Part shown: one piece after another, positions 24,831 through 32,320 of the stretch | Numbering within the stretch: the stretch's first letter is position 1 | Layout of the letters: the number at the start of each line of letters is the position of its first letter | Assembly: GCA_900315395.1 (NCBI GenBank) | Contig: OMZC01000042.1 | Location: 1 to 37,064 of the forward strand | Direction: 5' to 3' | Length of the DNA stretch: 37,064 nucleotides | Origin: an uncultured Gammaproteobacteria bacterium | GTDB lineage: Bacteria > Pseudomonadota > Gammaproteobacteria > Enterobacterales > Succinivibrionaceae | The notes under the pieces: generated by a model | What the model was told of the DNA's origin: nothing | The model's input: the letters and a program-made list of their open reading frames with translations, nothing else | The model's database searches: none | Program-made: the position numbers and the translations under genes

Positions 24831-26384
24831 ATGTTAAGAATTCTAAGATGTGAAAAGTCTAAAGTTTCACCTAAGATCCTGTCATATGCTCTTTATGCTG
24901 ATGACTTTAAAAAAGAGATTAAAAGTGCTTTAGGTGAAGAGTACTCAGAGATCATTTCTAAAGCAGAGATCTCTGGTGACTATGTAAACTTTGTAACTCC
25001 ACTTTCAGGTGAGTTAGATAAAGTAACTGATGCTAATAAAGTAAAGTATCAGGATGCTTTGAATGTATTAGACAAGCGTCGTGATAAGGTAATTGAGTAT
25101 TTAAAGTCATCAACTCCACTGTCAAATCTATCACTAGAAGCACATCGAAAAGAATTCTCAGATATTATAGCAAGCGATAATACAGTCTTTATGGTAAATG
25201 GTCAGGCTGTAATTGCACCAGTGTCATTTAATCCTCATTATAAAGGTGTAGCTGTGCCTCCTGCAGGAGCTACAGTTATTCCTGCTAAGAAAAGAGGATG
25301 CTTACTGCCATTTTTATTATTACTGCTGCTTTTATTGCTATTACTCTTTTTACTGTGGTGGTTCTTATTAAGACCATGGCCAATGGAAGGAAATTTATTA
25401 GACAGATTTAATTCCCTGTTTCCTCAAAAGGAAGTGCCAGCTCAAGTTGTAGAGCCTAAAAAAGAGGATGAAGCAAAGCCTACTGTTACAGAAGAAAAAA
25501 CAGAGCCAGAAGAAGAGGCAAAAGATCCTGTAGTAGAAGAAAATGAAAAAACTGCAGAGCCTGAGCCTGTAGAAGATGAAGAGGCAAAGGCAGCTGAAGA
25601 GAAAGCTAAAGCTGATGCTCTAAAAGCCCAGGAAGAAGCAAAGGCAAAAGCAGAGGCTGAAGCTAAAGCTAAGGCAGAAGCTAAAGCCAAAGCCGAGGCA
25701 GAAGCTAAGAGAAAAGCTGAAGAACAAAAACAAAAGGAATTAGCTGCTAAAAAAGCCCTTGAAGAGAAAAACAAAGTTCCAAAGTGCAAGACCTTAAAAC
25801 AAGAAGGTAAGATGCCAGAACTTGCTATAGCCTTTGACGGTTCTCAATCCATGCTCTTACAGTATGGTTATACCAACAGATTGAAGGCAGCTCAAAAGGC
25901 TGCAACAGACTTAATCTCAAATGTTGATAAAAACGTTAAGATTGGCTTTATTGAGATCAATGGTTGTCCTGTGGCTAAAAACAGAGGCTTTTTTGGACCA
26001 AACAGCAGAGGCGCTTTAATTAACGCTATCAATAACGTAAATCCTTATGCTTATGATGGTAAAACTCCATTAGTAAATGGTTTGAATGAACTGTCAAAGA
26101 CACTAGGCGGTGTAAATTCAGATGCTGTTGGTATCTTAATTTCAGACGGTGAGGATACCTGTCCATTTACAGAGCAGATGGATGTCTGTTATGTAGCTAA
26201 AAAGATCCATGAGCGTCAGCCTAAACTTAAGATCCATACCATCTTAATTGGTGATGATATTGACAGCGCTGCTTGTATTGCCAGAAACACTGGCGGTAAG
26301 GTCTTTAAGCCAAAAGATGCTGTACAGATTGAATCAGTATTAAAAGAAGCTGGAGCCTCATTAAAGAAGGTTTGTGAAGAGTAA
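24831..26384 (+). CDS. Bitopic membrane protein with periplasmic vWA domain
   Basis: 517 residues. The N-terminal 150 residues form a cytoplasmic domain related in pattern to the N-terminus of the SrfA-like protein two genes on. A leucine-rich membrane helix follows (about 156-182, ending LLWWFLLRPW). Then come an acidic stretch and a TolA-like Ala/Lys/Glu helical stalk (about 215-310), and a vWA domain. MIDAS DGSQS is at 336-340, a Thr in DGKTPLVNGL and Asp in ILISDGEDTC complete the metal site, and several cysteines suggest disulfides. Start ATG 24831 lies one base after the FGE-like gene. Function is not known; the architecture suggests a strut that carries a binding domain across the periplasm. 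Confidence 0.75.
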   Translation: MLRILRCEKSKVSPKILSYALYADDFKKEIKSALGEEYSEIISKAEISGDYVNFVTPLSGELDKVTDANKVKYQDALNVLDKRRDKVIEYLKSSTPLSNLSLEAHRKEFSDIIASDNTVFMVNGQAVIAPVSFNPHYKGVAVPPAGATVIPAKKRGCLLPFLLLLLLLLLLLFLLWWFLLRPWPMEGNLLDRFNSLFPQKEVPAQVVEPKKEDEAKPTVTEEKTEPEEEAKDPVVEENEKTAEPEPVEDEEAKAAEEKAKADALKAQEEAKAKAEAEAKAKAEAKAKAEAEAKRKAEEQKQKELAAKKALEEKNKVPKCKTLKQEGKMPELAIAFDGSQSMLLQYGYTNRLKAAQKAATDLISNVDKNVKIGFIEINGCPVAKNRGFFGPNSRGALINAINNVNPYAYDGKTPLVNGLNELSKTLGGVNSDAVGILISDGEDTCPFTEQMDVCYVAKKIHERQPKLKIHTILIGDDIDSAACIARNTGGKVFKPKDAVQIESVLKEAGASLKKVCEE

Positions 26385-26403
26385 AAGTTTGTGAAGAATA
26401 AAA
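26370..26403 (+). repeat. 17-bp tandem duplication at a stop codon
   Basis: GTTTGTGAAGAGTAAAA (26370-26386) is repeated at 26387-26403 with one change. The first copy contains the last codons and stop of the vWA gene. Looks like a slippage duplication. Confidence 0.8.
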
Positions 26404-26404
26404 A

Positions 26405-26424
26405 ACACAGTAAGAGCACTGTGT
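26405..26424 (+). promoter_or_regulatory. Intercistronic hairpin before srfA
   Basis: ACACAGT pairs with ACTGTGT around AAGAGC. No T-run follows, so it more likely marks an RNA-stability or processing site than a terminator. Confidence 0.45.
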
Positions 26425-26444
26425 AATACAAAAGGATAAATTTC

Positions 26445-28007
26445 ATGGCAACAAGATTATTAAACAGTGGTGATTTAAGAAATTACCAAGCCATTGGTGA
26501 AGACGGTGTTTTAGTATGGCAAAGAGCTGATGCCTTCCGTGCTTCAATTGAGAATTCATCAATTTTAGGAGAGCATTATGCTCGCTGTCTAGCTACCCCC
26601 CGTTTCTCATCAGATGGTACTCATGTAGACTGGTTTGTTCCATTCCAGTCAAACAGAGCTGATGGAGACTATGAGGTTGTGTCATGGAATGCTGCAAGTC
26701 CCGATGAAAAAGCTAGAGCCTTAAAGAAATTTGAAGATTTAGAAGAAAAGTTTTTAAACTTTGGCTATAACTTGGAAGCTCGTTCTTTATCCTCAAATGA
26801 CAAGTTATTTGCTCACTTTTTAACCGGTAACAACAAAGCAAACATTGTGCTCCCTGCAATTCATTACCCAGATGAAAGCTGTATCTATATTGTAAACGGT
26901 GAGCCTGTAATTACTTTCTGGGGATTTTTAAACGCTGGAGGTAAACTTACAGGCAGTCCTTTTGATGGTCTAAAACCTGTAGGTAACTTTGTACCTCACA
27001 AGACAGCTGTGGGTGTTGCAGGCACTACTACAAATGTAGCAGGAGTGGGAACAACAGCCACAACAGCTACAACTGCAGCAGTAGCTACAAGAAGTCACAA
27101 ATGGTGCTGGCTTTTAGGTCTGTTGTTACTCTTACTGTTATTACCATTACTTTTATACCTCTTATGGTGGTTCTTCTTTGCTAGAGGTTTGCCTTTATTT
27201 AAGGTCTTCCCAGATGCATCTTTAGATCCAAAATACAATTTGTCATTACCAATACCTGATATTCGTGGCGACGACCTTGGTCTGTCTTTAGATGGCTTTG
27301 AGACAAAGTTACCTTCTGTTACTACAGATGGAGTAGTTAAAAACGGAGTTGTCGAGGATGGTACAGCATTAGATGGAGTAGGCGATAAAACACCTGTGGT
27401 ACCTGATGAGAATGCAGTACCACAAGATGAGAATGTAACTCCAGAGACTACTGATAATAATGCAGTAGATGACAATCAAAAAGCTCCTGATACTCAAGAG
27501 AACACTACACCTTCAGACAATCAGAATGGCGTAAATCCTCCAGAGCTTAGTGATGAGAACAATGTAGTACCAGCTGAGAACAACAGTCAAACAGCAGTAC
27601 CTCCAGAGTTAAAAGAAGATGGTCCTTCAATTACAAATAAAGACCTACAAAGTGGAGATATTGGTAACTTTGATGGAACCTGGAAAGTAAATTCTCCAAT
27701 TGTAGATAGAAATACCAACAAGCCTTTACAGCTTCAGTATGATTTCAAAGATGGTAAGGGGACAGCTACTATTACTCAGAAAAACGGTATTAAGTGCACA
27801 GGTAAAGTAACTGGAGGCTTAAAGTCAGGCGCCTTTAACATCAACAGTCAATCTGTTGCAAAGTGTACTGATGGCTCAAGCTATGAAATGCCAACAGTAG
27901 TATGTAAAGAGGGTAAAGACGGAAACTCTGAATGTATCTCTACCTATTCTGAGAGTAAGTCTAACACTGGTAAGAAATATGAATTCCCTATGAATATTCA
28001 CCGATAG
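26445..28007 (+). CDS. srfA: SrfA-family bitopic membrane protein
   Basis: 520 residues. The start, LLNSGDLRNYQAIGEDG, followed by CLATPRF, DWFVPF and a helical segment, matches what I recall of SrfA N-termini (LRSGDL...LGENG...DWYAP). A Gly/Thr/Ala linker leads to a membrane helix at about 220-247 (WCWLLG, poly-Leu, LLWWFFF). A long Asp/Asn/Pro-rich periplasmic linker follows (about 290-405), and then a C-terminal domain of about 110 residues beginning FDGTWKV, with four cysteines and a beta-sheet pattern (YDFKDGKGTATI, IKCTGKV). With srfB and srfC in the same operon, SrfA is the natural third component, although here it is separated from them by six genes. The family call is from memory, without a search. 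Confidence 0.68.
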   Translation: MATRLLNSGDLRNYQAIGEDGVLVWQRADAFRASIENSSILGEHYARCLATPRFSSDGTHVDWFVPFQSNRADGDYEVVSWNAASPDEKARALKKFEDLEEKFLNFGYNLEARSLSSNDKLFAHFLTGNNKANIVLPAIHYPDESCIYIVNGEPVITFWGFLNAGGKLTGSPFDGLKPVGNFVPHKTAVGVAGTTTNVAGVGTTATTATTAAVATRSHKWCWLLGLLLLLLLLPLLLYLLWWFFFARGLPLFKVFPDASLDPKYNLSLPIPDIRGDDLGLSLDGFETKLPSVTTDGVVKNGVVEDGTALDGVGDKTPVVPDENAVPQDENVTPETTDNNAVDDNQKAPDTQENTTPSDNQNGVNPPELSDENNVVPAENNSQTAVPPELKEDGPSITNKDLQSGDIGNFDGTWKVNSPIVDRNTNKPLQLQYDFKDGKGTATITQKNGIKCTGKVTGGLKSGAFNINSQSVAKCTDGSSYEMPTVVCKEGKDGNSECISTYSESKSNTGKKYEFPMNIHR

Positions 28008-28081
28008 AAATATTCTAAGATAGAGAAATTGAAAGATTAAAAGTATGTACAAAACAAACGGTCAAACAAAGGAAAACAAAG

Positions 28082-28852
28082 ATGTCATTTAAAACAAAGT
28101 TTACAGCTGCAGCTGTTGCAATCTCTTTAGCCTTAGCTGGAACAGGTTGTTCAAGCTCAGGTGGTTTTTCATTTGGCGGAAGCGATTCTAATGTAAATCC
28201 TGAGTTAAAAAAGGATGAGCCTTCATTCTTTTCAAAGTCTGGAGCAGCTGCCTGTGCAGGTGGTGCAGCTTTAGCTGGATTATCATGTCTGCTGTTAAAG
28301 AAAGATAAAAAGGCTTTATGTCTAGCTGCAGCTGCAGCAGGCTGTGCCGTAGCTATGACTGGTAACTATATGCTAGATAAATTACGTGCTAACTATTCAA
28401 ATCTTGAGGATCAGTTAGATGCAACTAAAGCTAAGGTTCAGGATTCTTTAAAGAGTACACAGAGTTTAAAAGCATCTGTTGATGATACTTTAGCTTCAGA
28501 TGAGGCTGAGATTAAACAGATTGAAGATGGCATTAAAGATGGCTCTAAGACCAAAGCTGATCTTGAGAAAAAAGCTGATGAGATGTCAAAGAACCTAGCT
28601 TATATGCAAGAGCGTTTAAAGGCTGATCAGGAGAACTTAAAAGCTCAGACTGATGCTTTAGATGGTCTAAAAGAAGGCAAGGGCGGCGTTGGTGCTATTG
28701 ATACAGATAATGCTCTTAAGAAGCAAAAGGCTCTTGAAGATAAGATTGCAGAGACTAATGAGAGTATCAATGCTCTAGAAGGTGCTATTGCAAACTACTC
28801 AGAGAAGACTTTAGCTGTAAAGAACAAAGTTAACGGTATTACTACAGCTTAA
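28082..28852 (+). CDS. Coiled-coil lipoprotein with glycine-zipper segment, possibly TagQ-like
   Basis: 256 residues. A signal peptide ends in AGTGC with the candidate lipidated cysteine C23. Residues 55-100 contain an Ala/Gly-rich hydrophobic pair (ACAGGAALAGLSCLLL and CLAAAAAGCAVAMTGNYM) like a glycine zipper. The rest is a long Lys/Glu/Asp/Ala coiled coil. AAAGGA precedes ATG 28082. In type VI loci the TagR-TagS-TagT set comes with an outer-membrane lipoprotein, TagQ, and this gene or the next would fill that place; this is inference from context. The lipobox is weak at the -3 position, so export as a lipoprotein is probable but not certain. Confidence 0.65.
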   Translation: MSFKTKFTAAAVAISLALAGTGCSSSGGFSFGGSDSNVNPELKKDEPSFFSKSGAAACAGGAALAGLSCLLLKKDKKALCLAAAAAGCAVAMTGNYMLDKLRANYSNLEDQLDATKAKVQDSLKSTQSLKASVDDTLASDEAEIKQIEDGIKDGSKTKADLEKKADEMSKNLAYMQERLKADQENLKAQTDALDGLKEGKGGVGAIDTDNALKKQKALEDKIAETNESINALEGAIANYSEKTLAVKNKVNGITTA

Positions 28853-28896
28853 GACAAAAGCAAAAAGTAAGTTTGTCTATAACAGTTTTTATACTC

Positions 28897-28920
28897 ATGA
28901 GCACTAAAATTAGTGCTCAT
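28897..28920 (+). promoter_or_regulatory. Near-perfect palindrome before the second lipoprotein gene
   Basis: ATGAGCACTAA (28897-28907) and TTAGTGCTCAT (28910-28920) form 11-bp perfect arms around two A residues. No T-run follows. It ends directly before the ribosome site AAAAGGAG. It may be an operator for a dimeric regulator or an RNA hairpin that protects or limits translation of the next gene. Confidence 0.6.
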
Positions 28921-28933
28921 AAAAGGAGTACTT

Positions 28934-29422
28934 ATGAAGAAAATAATCTTAATGTGTGCTGTTCCATTGGTGCTTACAGCCTGCACTATGACACCTGAAG
29001 AGTGTGATCCTAAAATTACCGATCCTGGTATGTTAGATAAATTAGGTTGCGTAGTATCAGGTTCTTACTCACAACGTTCTGAGCAGAAAAAACAGGAAAT
29101 TCATGATTTAGCTCAAGAGCAGCATGAATTATCTGAAAGTGTGATTGCTTTAGGACAAAAAAGAGCTGAGCTAATTAACAACCGTGAAGCTAAACTAAAA
29201 GAGTTAGATGCTCTGTCAAATAAGCTCGATGAGGTTGAAGCTTCATTAAAACAAAAACAGGCTTTATCCAAGACTTTAGAAGAAAAAATTGCTAAAGTAC
29301 GTGCTTCAAAAGAAAAAGCTGCATCTACTCCAGATGATGCAAGCATCATGCAGAAAAAAGCTGAGTTAGTACAGGTTCAAAATGATCTTGATGATCTGAT
29401 TGAAGCTGCTGCCGGTGAATAA
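28934..29422 (+). CDS. Small coiled-coil lipoprotein
   Basis: 162 residues from ATG 28934, chosen because AAAGGAG lies upstream at good spacing and gives the clean lipoprotein signal MKKIILMCAVPLVLTAC with cysteine 17; the reading frame also extends upstream to 28913, inside the palindrome. Two more cysteines follow in a short conserved-looking head (EECDPKITDPGMLDKLGC), then coiled coil to the end (EQKKQEIHDLAQEQHELSES and onward). Family not recognised. It is the last gene of the srf operon and, with the preceding lipoprotein, is a candidate TagQ analogue or outer-membrane anchor of the complex. Confidence 0.7.
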   Translation: MKKIILMCAVPLVLTACTMTPEECDPKITDPGMLDKLGCVVSGSYSQRSEQKKQEIHDLAQEQHELSESVIALGQKRAELINNREAKLKELDALSNKLDEVEASLKQKQALSKTLEEKIAKVRASKEKAASTPDDASIMQKKAELVQVQNDLDDLIEAAAGE

Positions 29423-29430
29423 TACAGAAG

Positions 29431-29457
29431 TAGAGGACGGTAGCTTACAGTCCTCTA
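29431..29457 (+). terminator. Hairpin at the end of the srf operon
   Basis: TAGAGGAC (29431-29438) pairs with GTCCTCTA (29450-29457), 11-base loop, eight bases after the last lipoprotein stop. It is followed by AAAA rather than T, so termination would be weak or rho-aided and some read-through into 29492 is possible. Confidence 0.45.
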
Positions 29458-29491
29458 AAATCAATTAGCAAAATACAGTACAGGAAAAGAG

Positions 29492-29977
29492 ATGGTATAT
29501 ACCTTAAAAATCTATCCATATGGCAAGGGACGTACTTGCTATAGAACAGTTGAAGTTGCACCTCAGTTTTCTTTTATAGAACTAGCCCAAAACATCCTGT
29601 TAAGCTTTGACTTTGATTTTGATCATCTGTTTGAAATTAGAACTACCTTAAGACATACAGATAAAACCATTACCTATAGCTTAGGTGATTTCAATAGACC
29701 TTCAATTTTTGAGGCGGTAGATCAAGCTAAAGCGCTTAATGCATGGGATGATTTTAATGATCCATGTCCAGAGTATGGTGAGTTTGACATTAGACGCCCT
29801 TTAAGTCATTTAGATCCTGTTAAAGGAACCAAAATCTATTTTAACTACGATTTTGGTGATAACTGGATTTTTGTAATCAACTTTCAAAAAGTAGAGCCTG
29901 AAAGAGAAATGTCTCGCTTTTCAGGAGGCTATTCAAGCATTTCAAGTAAAGGCGATATAGAACAATATCCATATTAG
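29492..29977 (+). CDS. pRiA4b ORF-3-like protein
   Basis: 161 residues resembling the plasmid pRiA4b ORF-3 family, a widespread family without known activity. The family hallmark is FNYDFGDNWIFVINF near residue 123, preceded by a start like YTLKIYPYGKG...YRTVEV and a strand-helix layout. Family members usually continue past this point to a PPEDCGG-type motif followed by a GY. Here the protein stops soon after RFSGGYSSI, so the C-terminus may be shortened or diverged. The ribosome site AGGAAAAGAG is good. It follows the srf operon but its composition suggests an unrelated cargo gene. Confidence 0.65.
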   Translation: MVYTLKIYPYGKGRTCYRTVEVAPQFSFIELAQNILLSFDFDFDHLFEIRTTLRHTDKTITYSLGDFNRPSIFEAVDQAKALNAWDDFNDPCPEYGEFDIRRPLSHLDPVKGTKIYFNYDFGDNWIFVINFQKVEPEREMSRFSGGYSSISSKGDIEQYPY

Positions 29978-29986
29978 CTTTTATCA

Positions 29987-30046
29987 AATGGAGTTTGAAT
30001 ATGAAATTTGCTGTCTCTTTATAGAATAGTCATATTCAACTCCATT
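29987..30046. terminator. Long imperfect hairpin after the pRiA4b-like gene
   Basis: AATGGAGTTTGAATATGA (29987-30004) pairs with TCATATTCAACTCCATT (30030-30046) with one bulged T, loop of 25 bases. No T-run on either side. A second hairpin, ATTTTTAGG/CCTAAAAAT, lies at 30068-30097. Between 29978 and 30349 I find no credible gene: one frame from a TTG at 30103 encodes 63 Phe/Asn/Leu-rich residues without a ribosome site. Confidence 0.45.
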
Positions 30047-30261
30047 CCTATCCTCAATCATTCAGGCATTTTTAGGAATGTCCTTTAACCTAAAAATATG
30101 TATTGAACGTCAAATTATTTGCAAAAAATTCCTCTTCTAATAAAAATCTTGTGATCTATCTTATACTTAATTTCTTTTTCTTATGTTTCAATACGCAAAA
30201 CGTAAATTTACACGGTTTTAACACAAGCTGTATATATGTTTTGATATACGATTTACATATA

Positions 30262-30316
30262 GAACTTTTTTGTTCAATTACAAAGAAATTTTAATTACAA
30301 AAAAGTTCAGTTACAA
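30262..30316 (+). repeat. 12-bp inverted repeat overlapping three spaced TTACAA boxes
   Basis: GAACTTTTTTGT (30262-30273) and ACAAAAAAGTTC (30297-30308) are perfect inverted copies. TTACAA occurs at 30278, 30295 and 30311, that is with a 16-17 base period, with similar flanks (TTCAATTACAAAG, TTCAGTTACAAAG). The block ends 26 bases before the Shine-Dalgarno of the next gene and may be its regulatory region. Confidence 0.5.
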
Positions 30317-30349
30317 AGTAAGACAAGCAATTAGATTAAGGAGGATCAA

Positions 30350-30991
30350 ATGGATCGTTCCAATTTTAAAGAGGCATTTTTTAATTTAAGTACCGGAACC
30401 CCAACTTATGCTCACATCGTATCAATCATCGATGGACATTTAGTAAAACTGATTTCTCAGAGAAAAAGACTTCCTAATGCAACTGAGGATGGTCACCATC
30501 ATGTTCAGCGCATTAAAGTTGATATCGATGGCACTAATGTTTTCAATAAGCAAAAGACCTTAACACCTGAAGAAGCATTAGAAGCATTAAAGAACATAAT
30601 TAAAGCTTTTGATAAAGCAAATGAAACTCCTAAGGCAGAGGAAGGTAAAGAAACAGCTACTCTGCAACAGGAAGAGCAAAAAGAGGATTTTGGTAAAGCT
30701 AAGTACACCTATCCTGAGCTTACTATCGATCAGGTTGTAGATTTAGTTTATGTATCTTTAACAGGTTACAGCGTTTCTAACTTTGAAGGCTTTGTTTCAT
30801 ACCACTACGTAAAGGTACACACTTATACCTATTTACCAAACCCTGTTGAGCGTAACGTAACTGAGCCTGTAGTTGAGGTTAAAGTTGATGGTTATCCTCT
30901 ATTTACTGTTGTAGGTTATGTACCTGAGAATACAGTAAAGGATTATGCTGATATTCTGCGCAAGAAATTAAACGAAAAGCAGGAAGATTAG
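30350..30991 (+). CDS. Unrecognised soluble protein
   Basis: 213 residues, no signal peptide, no membrane segment. I do not recognise a family. The N-terminal half contains a His-rich turn (EDGHHHVQRIKVDIDG) and ends in an acidic Glu/Gln/Lys linker (about residues 95-120). The C-terminal half is aromatic- and Val-rich with a beta pattern (GFVSYHYVKVHTYTYLPNP, VVEVKVDGYPLFTVVGYV). It is preceded by an almost ideal ribosome site (TAAGGAGGATCA) and followed by a strong terminator. It is a single-gene transcript and probably well translated, but nothing points to a function. Confidence 0.75.
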   Translation: MDRSNFKEAFFNLSTGTPTYAHIVSIIDGHLVKLISQRKRLPNATEDGHHHVQRIKVDIDGTNVFNKQKTLTPEEALEALKNIIKAFDKANETPKAEEGKETATLQQEEQKEDFGKAKYTYPELTIDQVVDLVYVSLTGYSVSNFEGFVSYHYVKVHTYTYLPNPVERNVTEPVVEVKVDGYPLFTVVGYVPENTVKDYADILRKKLNEKQED

Positions 30992-31022
30992 TCTCTAAAA
31001 CAAATCCAATTCAATCGACACT

Positions 31023-31085
31023 GAACAGCAATTTTGGTTGTAGTAACTATTTTGGTTGACGTAACTGAAGTTGCTGTTCTTTTTC
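31023..31085 (+). terminator. Large terminator hairpin with tandem 18-bp repeats in its loop
   Basis: GAACAGCAA (31023-31031) pairs with TTGCTGTTC (31071-31079), extended by four further weak pairs inward, and is followed by TTTTCTTT. The loop holds two copies of an 18-bp sequence: ATTTTGGTTGTAGTAACT at 31031 and ATTTTGGTTGACGTAACT at 31049. Confidence 0.7.
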
Positions 31086-31163
31086 TTTATCTTTGATCTG
31101 TTGTCTTTTAGAAAGATCTCCATTACAAATCACCTTACAACTGCCTTAAAATCGCTTACAACC

Positions 31164-31191
31164 TTTAAAAAATAATTAAATTTGCTACAAT
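31164..31191 (+). promoter_or_regulatory. Probable promoter of prfA-prmC
   Basis: TTTAAA (31164-31169), 16 bases, TACAAT (31186-31191), 34 bases before the prfA start and after the preceding terminator. Confidence 0.5.
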
Positions 31192-31225
31192 AGCACCAAA
31201 ATTTTTTAACGTTGAAAATGAAATT

Positions 31226-32320
31226 ATGCAAGAGTCTATTTTACGTAAATTAGAAGCTCTAGTAGAGCGTCATCAGGAAGTTGAGCAGTTATTAAGCCAG
31301 CCTGATGTTATTGCCGATCAGGACAAATTCCGCGAATTAAATCGTGAATATTCACAATTACAAGTAACTGTATCTTCATTTAAAGAATACACCACAGCAT
31401 CAGAAGATCTTAAAGAGATGGAAGAGATGCTAAAAGGTGATGATCCTGACATGAAGGCTATGGCTGAAGAAGAAATTGGCCCTACTCAGGAAAAAGTTGC
31501 AAAGTTAGAGCATGAGTTACAGTTATTACTGTTACCTCACGACAAGCGTGACGATTGTAACTGCTTCTTAGAAATCCGTGCTGGTACCGGTGGTGATGAA
31601 GCTGCTTTATTTGCAGGCGACCTCTTTAAGATGTATTCACACTATGTGGACTCAAAAGGCTGGCAGTTAGAGATTGTTTCAGAATCTGAAGGTGAAATGG
31701 GCGGTTATAAAGAGCTTATCGCTAAACTTTCAGGTGAAGGCGCTTACGGCTATATGAAGTTTGAGTCAGGTGGTCACCGTGTTCAGCGTGTGCCTGTAAC
31801 TGAAACTCAGGGCCGTGTTCATACCTCAGCATGTACTGTGATGGTATTACCTGAGATCCCTCCTGCTGAAGCTCCAGTAATCAATCCTGCTGATTTAAGA
31901 ATTGATACTTATCGTTCATCAGGTGCAGGTGGTCAGCATATTAACAAGACCGATTCTGCTATCCGTATTACTCACTTACCAACAGGTATTGTAGTTGAGT
32001 GCCAGGATGAGCGTTCTCAGCATCAGAACAGAGCTCGTGCAATGGAAGTTTTATATTCACGTTTAGCTCAGTTAGAAGAAGATAAGAGAAATGCTCAGGC
32101 AACTGAAATGCGTCACAGCATCTTATCCTCAGGTGACAGATCAGATAGAATTAGAACCTACAACTTCCCACAAAGCCGTATTACAGATCATAGAATTAAC
32201 CTGACTGTATACAGATTAGATGAAGTTTTATCAGGTAATCTTGATCTTATCTTAAAGCCAGTTATCGAAGAGTTTAAGGCTGAGCAGTTAGCTCAGATGG
32301 CCTCTCAAGGCGCACTCTAG
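31226..32320 (+). CDS. prfA: Peptide chain release factor 1
   Basis: RF1 recognises UAA and UAG in the ribosomal A site and triggers hydrolysis of peptidyl-tRNA. The 364-residue protein has the RF1 codon-reading tripeptide as PVT (190-192, in [10 protein letters not shown]) and the catalytic GGQ at 235-237 ([20 protein letters not shown]), followed by [17 protein letters not shown]. The Gln of GGQ is the target methylated by PrmC, encoded by the next, overlapping gene. In E. coli hemA precedes prfA; here it does not, and a promoter-like site lies directly upstream. Confidence 0.97.
   Translation: MQESILRKLEALVERHQEVEQLLSQPDVIADQDKFRELNREYSQLQVTVSSFKEYTTASEDLKEMEEMLKGDDPDMKAMAEEEIGPTQEKVAKLEHELQLLLLPHDKRDDCNCFLEIRAGTGGDEAALFAGDLFKMYSHYVDSKGWQLEIVSESEGEMGGYKELIAKLSGEGAYGYMKFESGGHRVQRVPVTETQGRVHTSACTVMVLPEIPPAEAPVINPADLRIDTYRSSGAGGQHINKTDSAIRITHLPTGIVVECQDERSQHQNRARAMEVLYSRLAQLEEDKRNAQATEMRHSILSSGDRSDRIRTYNFPQSRITDHRINLTVYRLDEVLSGNLDLILKPVIEEFKAEQLAQMASQGAL

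Noticed and set aside
25442..25789. 115-residue - strand frame opposite the bitopic vWA gene
   Set aside because: Same effect: it mirrors the Ala/Lys/Glu stalk and has no independent support.
11066..29422. Type VI secretion cluster
   Set aside because: None of the baseplate, sheath, tube, ClpV or TssJLM proteins is encoded; only the accessory signalling-like genes resemble type VI loci.
10784..30000. Genomic island integrated at the tRNA-Val gene
   Set aside because: No integrase, no direct copy of the tRNA 3' end found downstream, and base and codon style match the neighbouring core genes.
30103..30294. 63-residue frame starting at TTG
   Set aside because: No ribosome site, extreme Phe/Asn/Leu composition explained by AT-rich DNA, and it overlaps inverted repeats.
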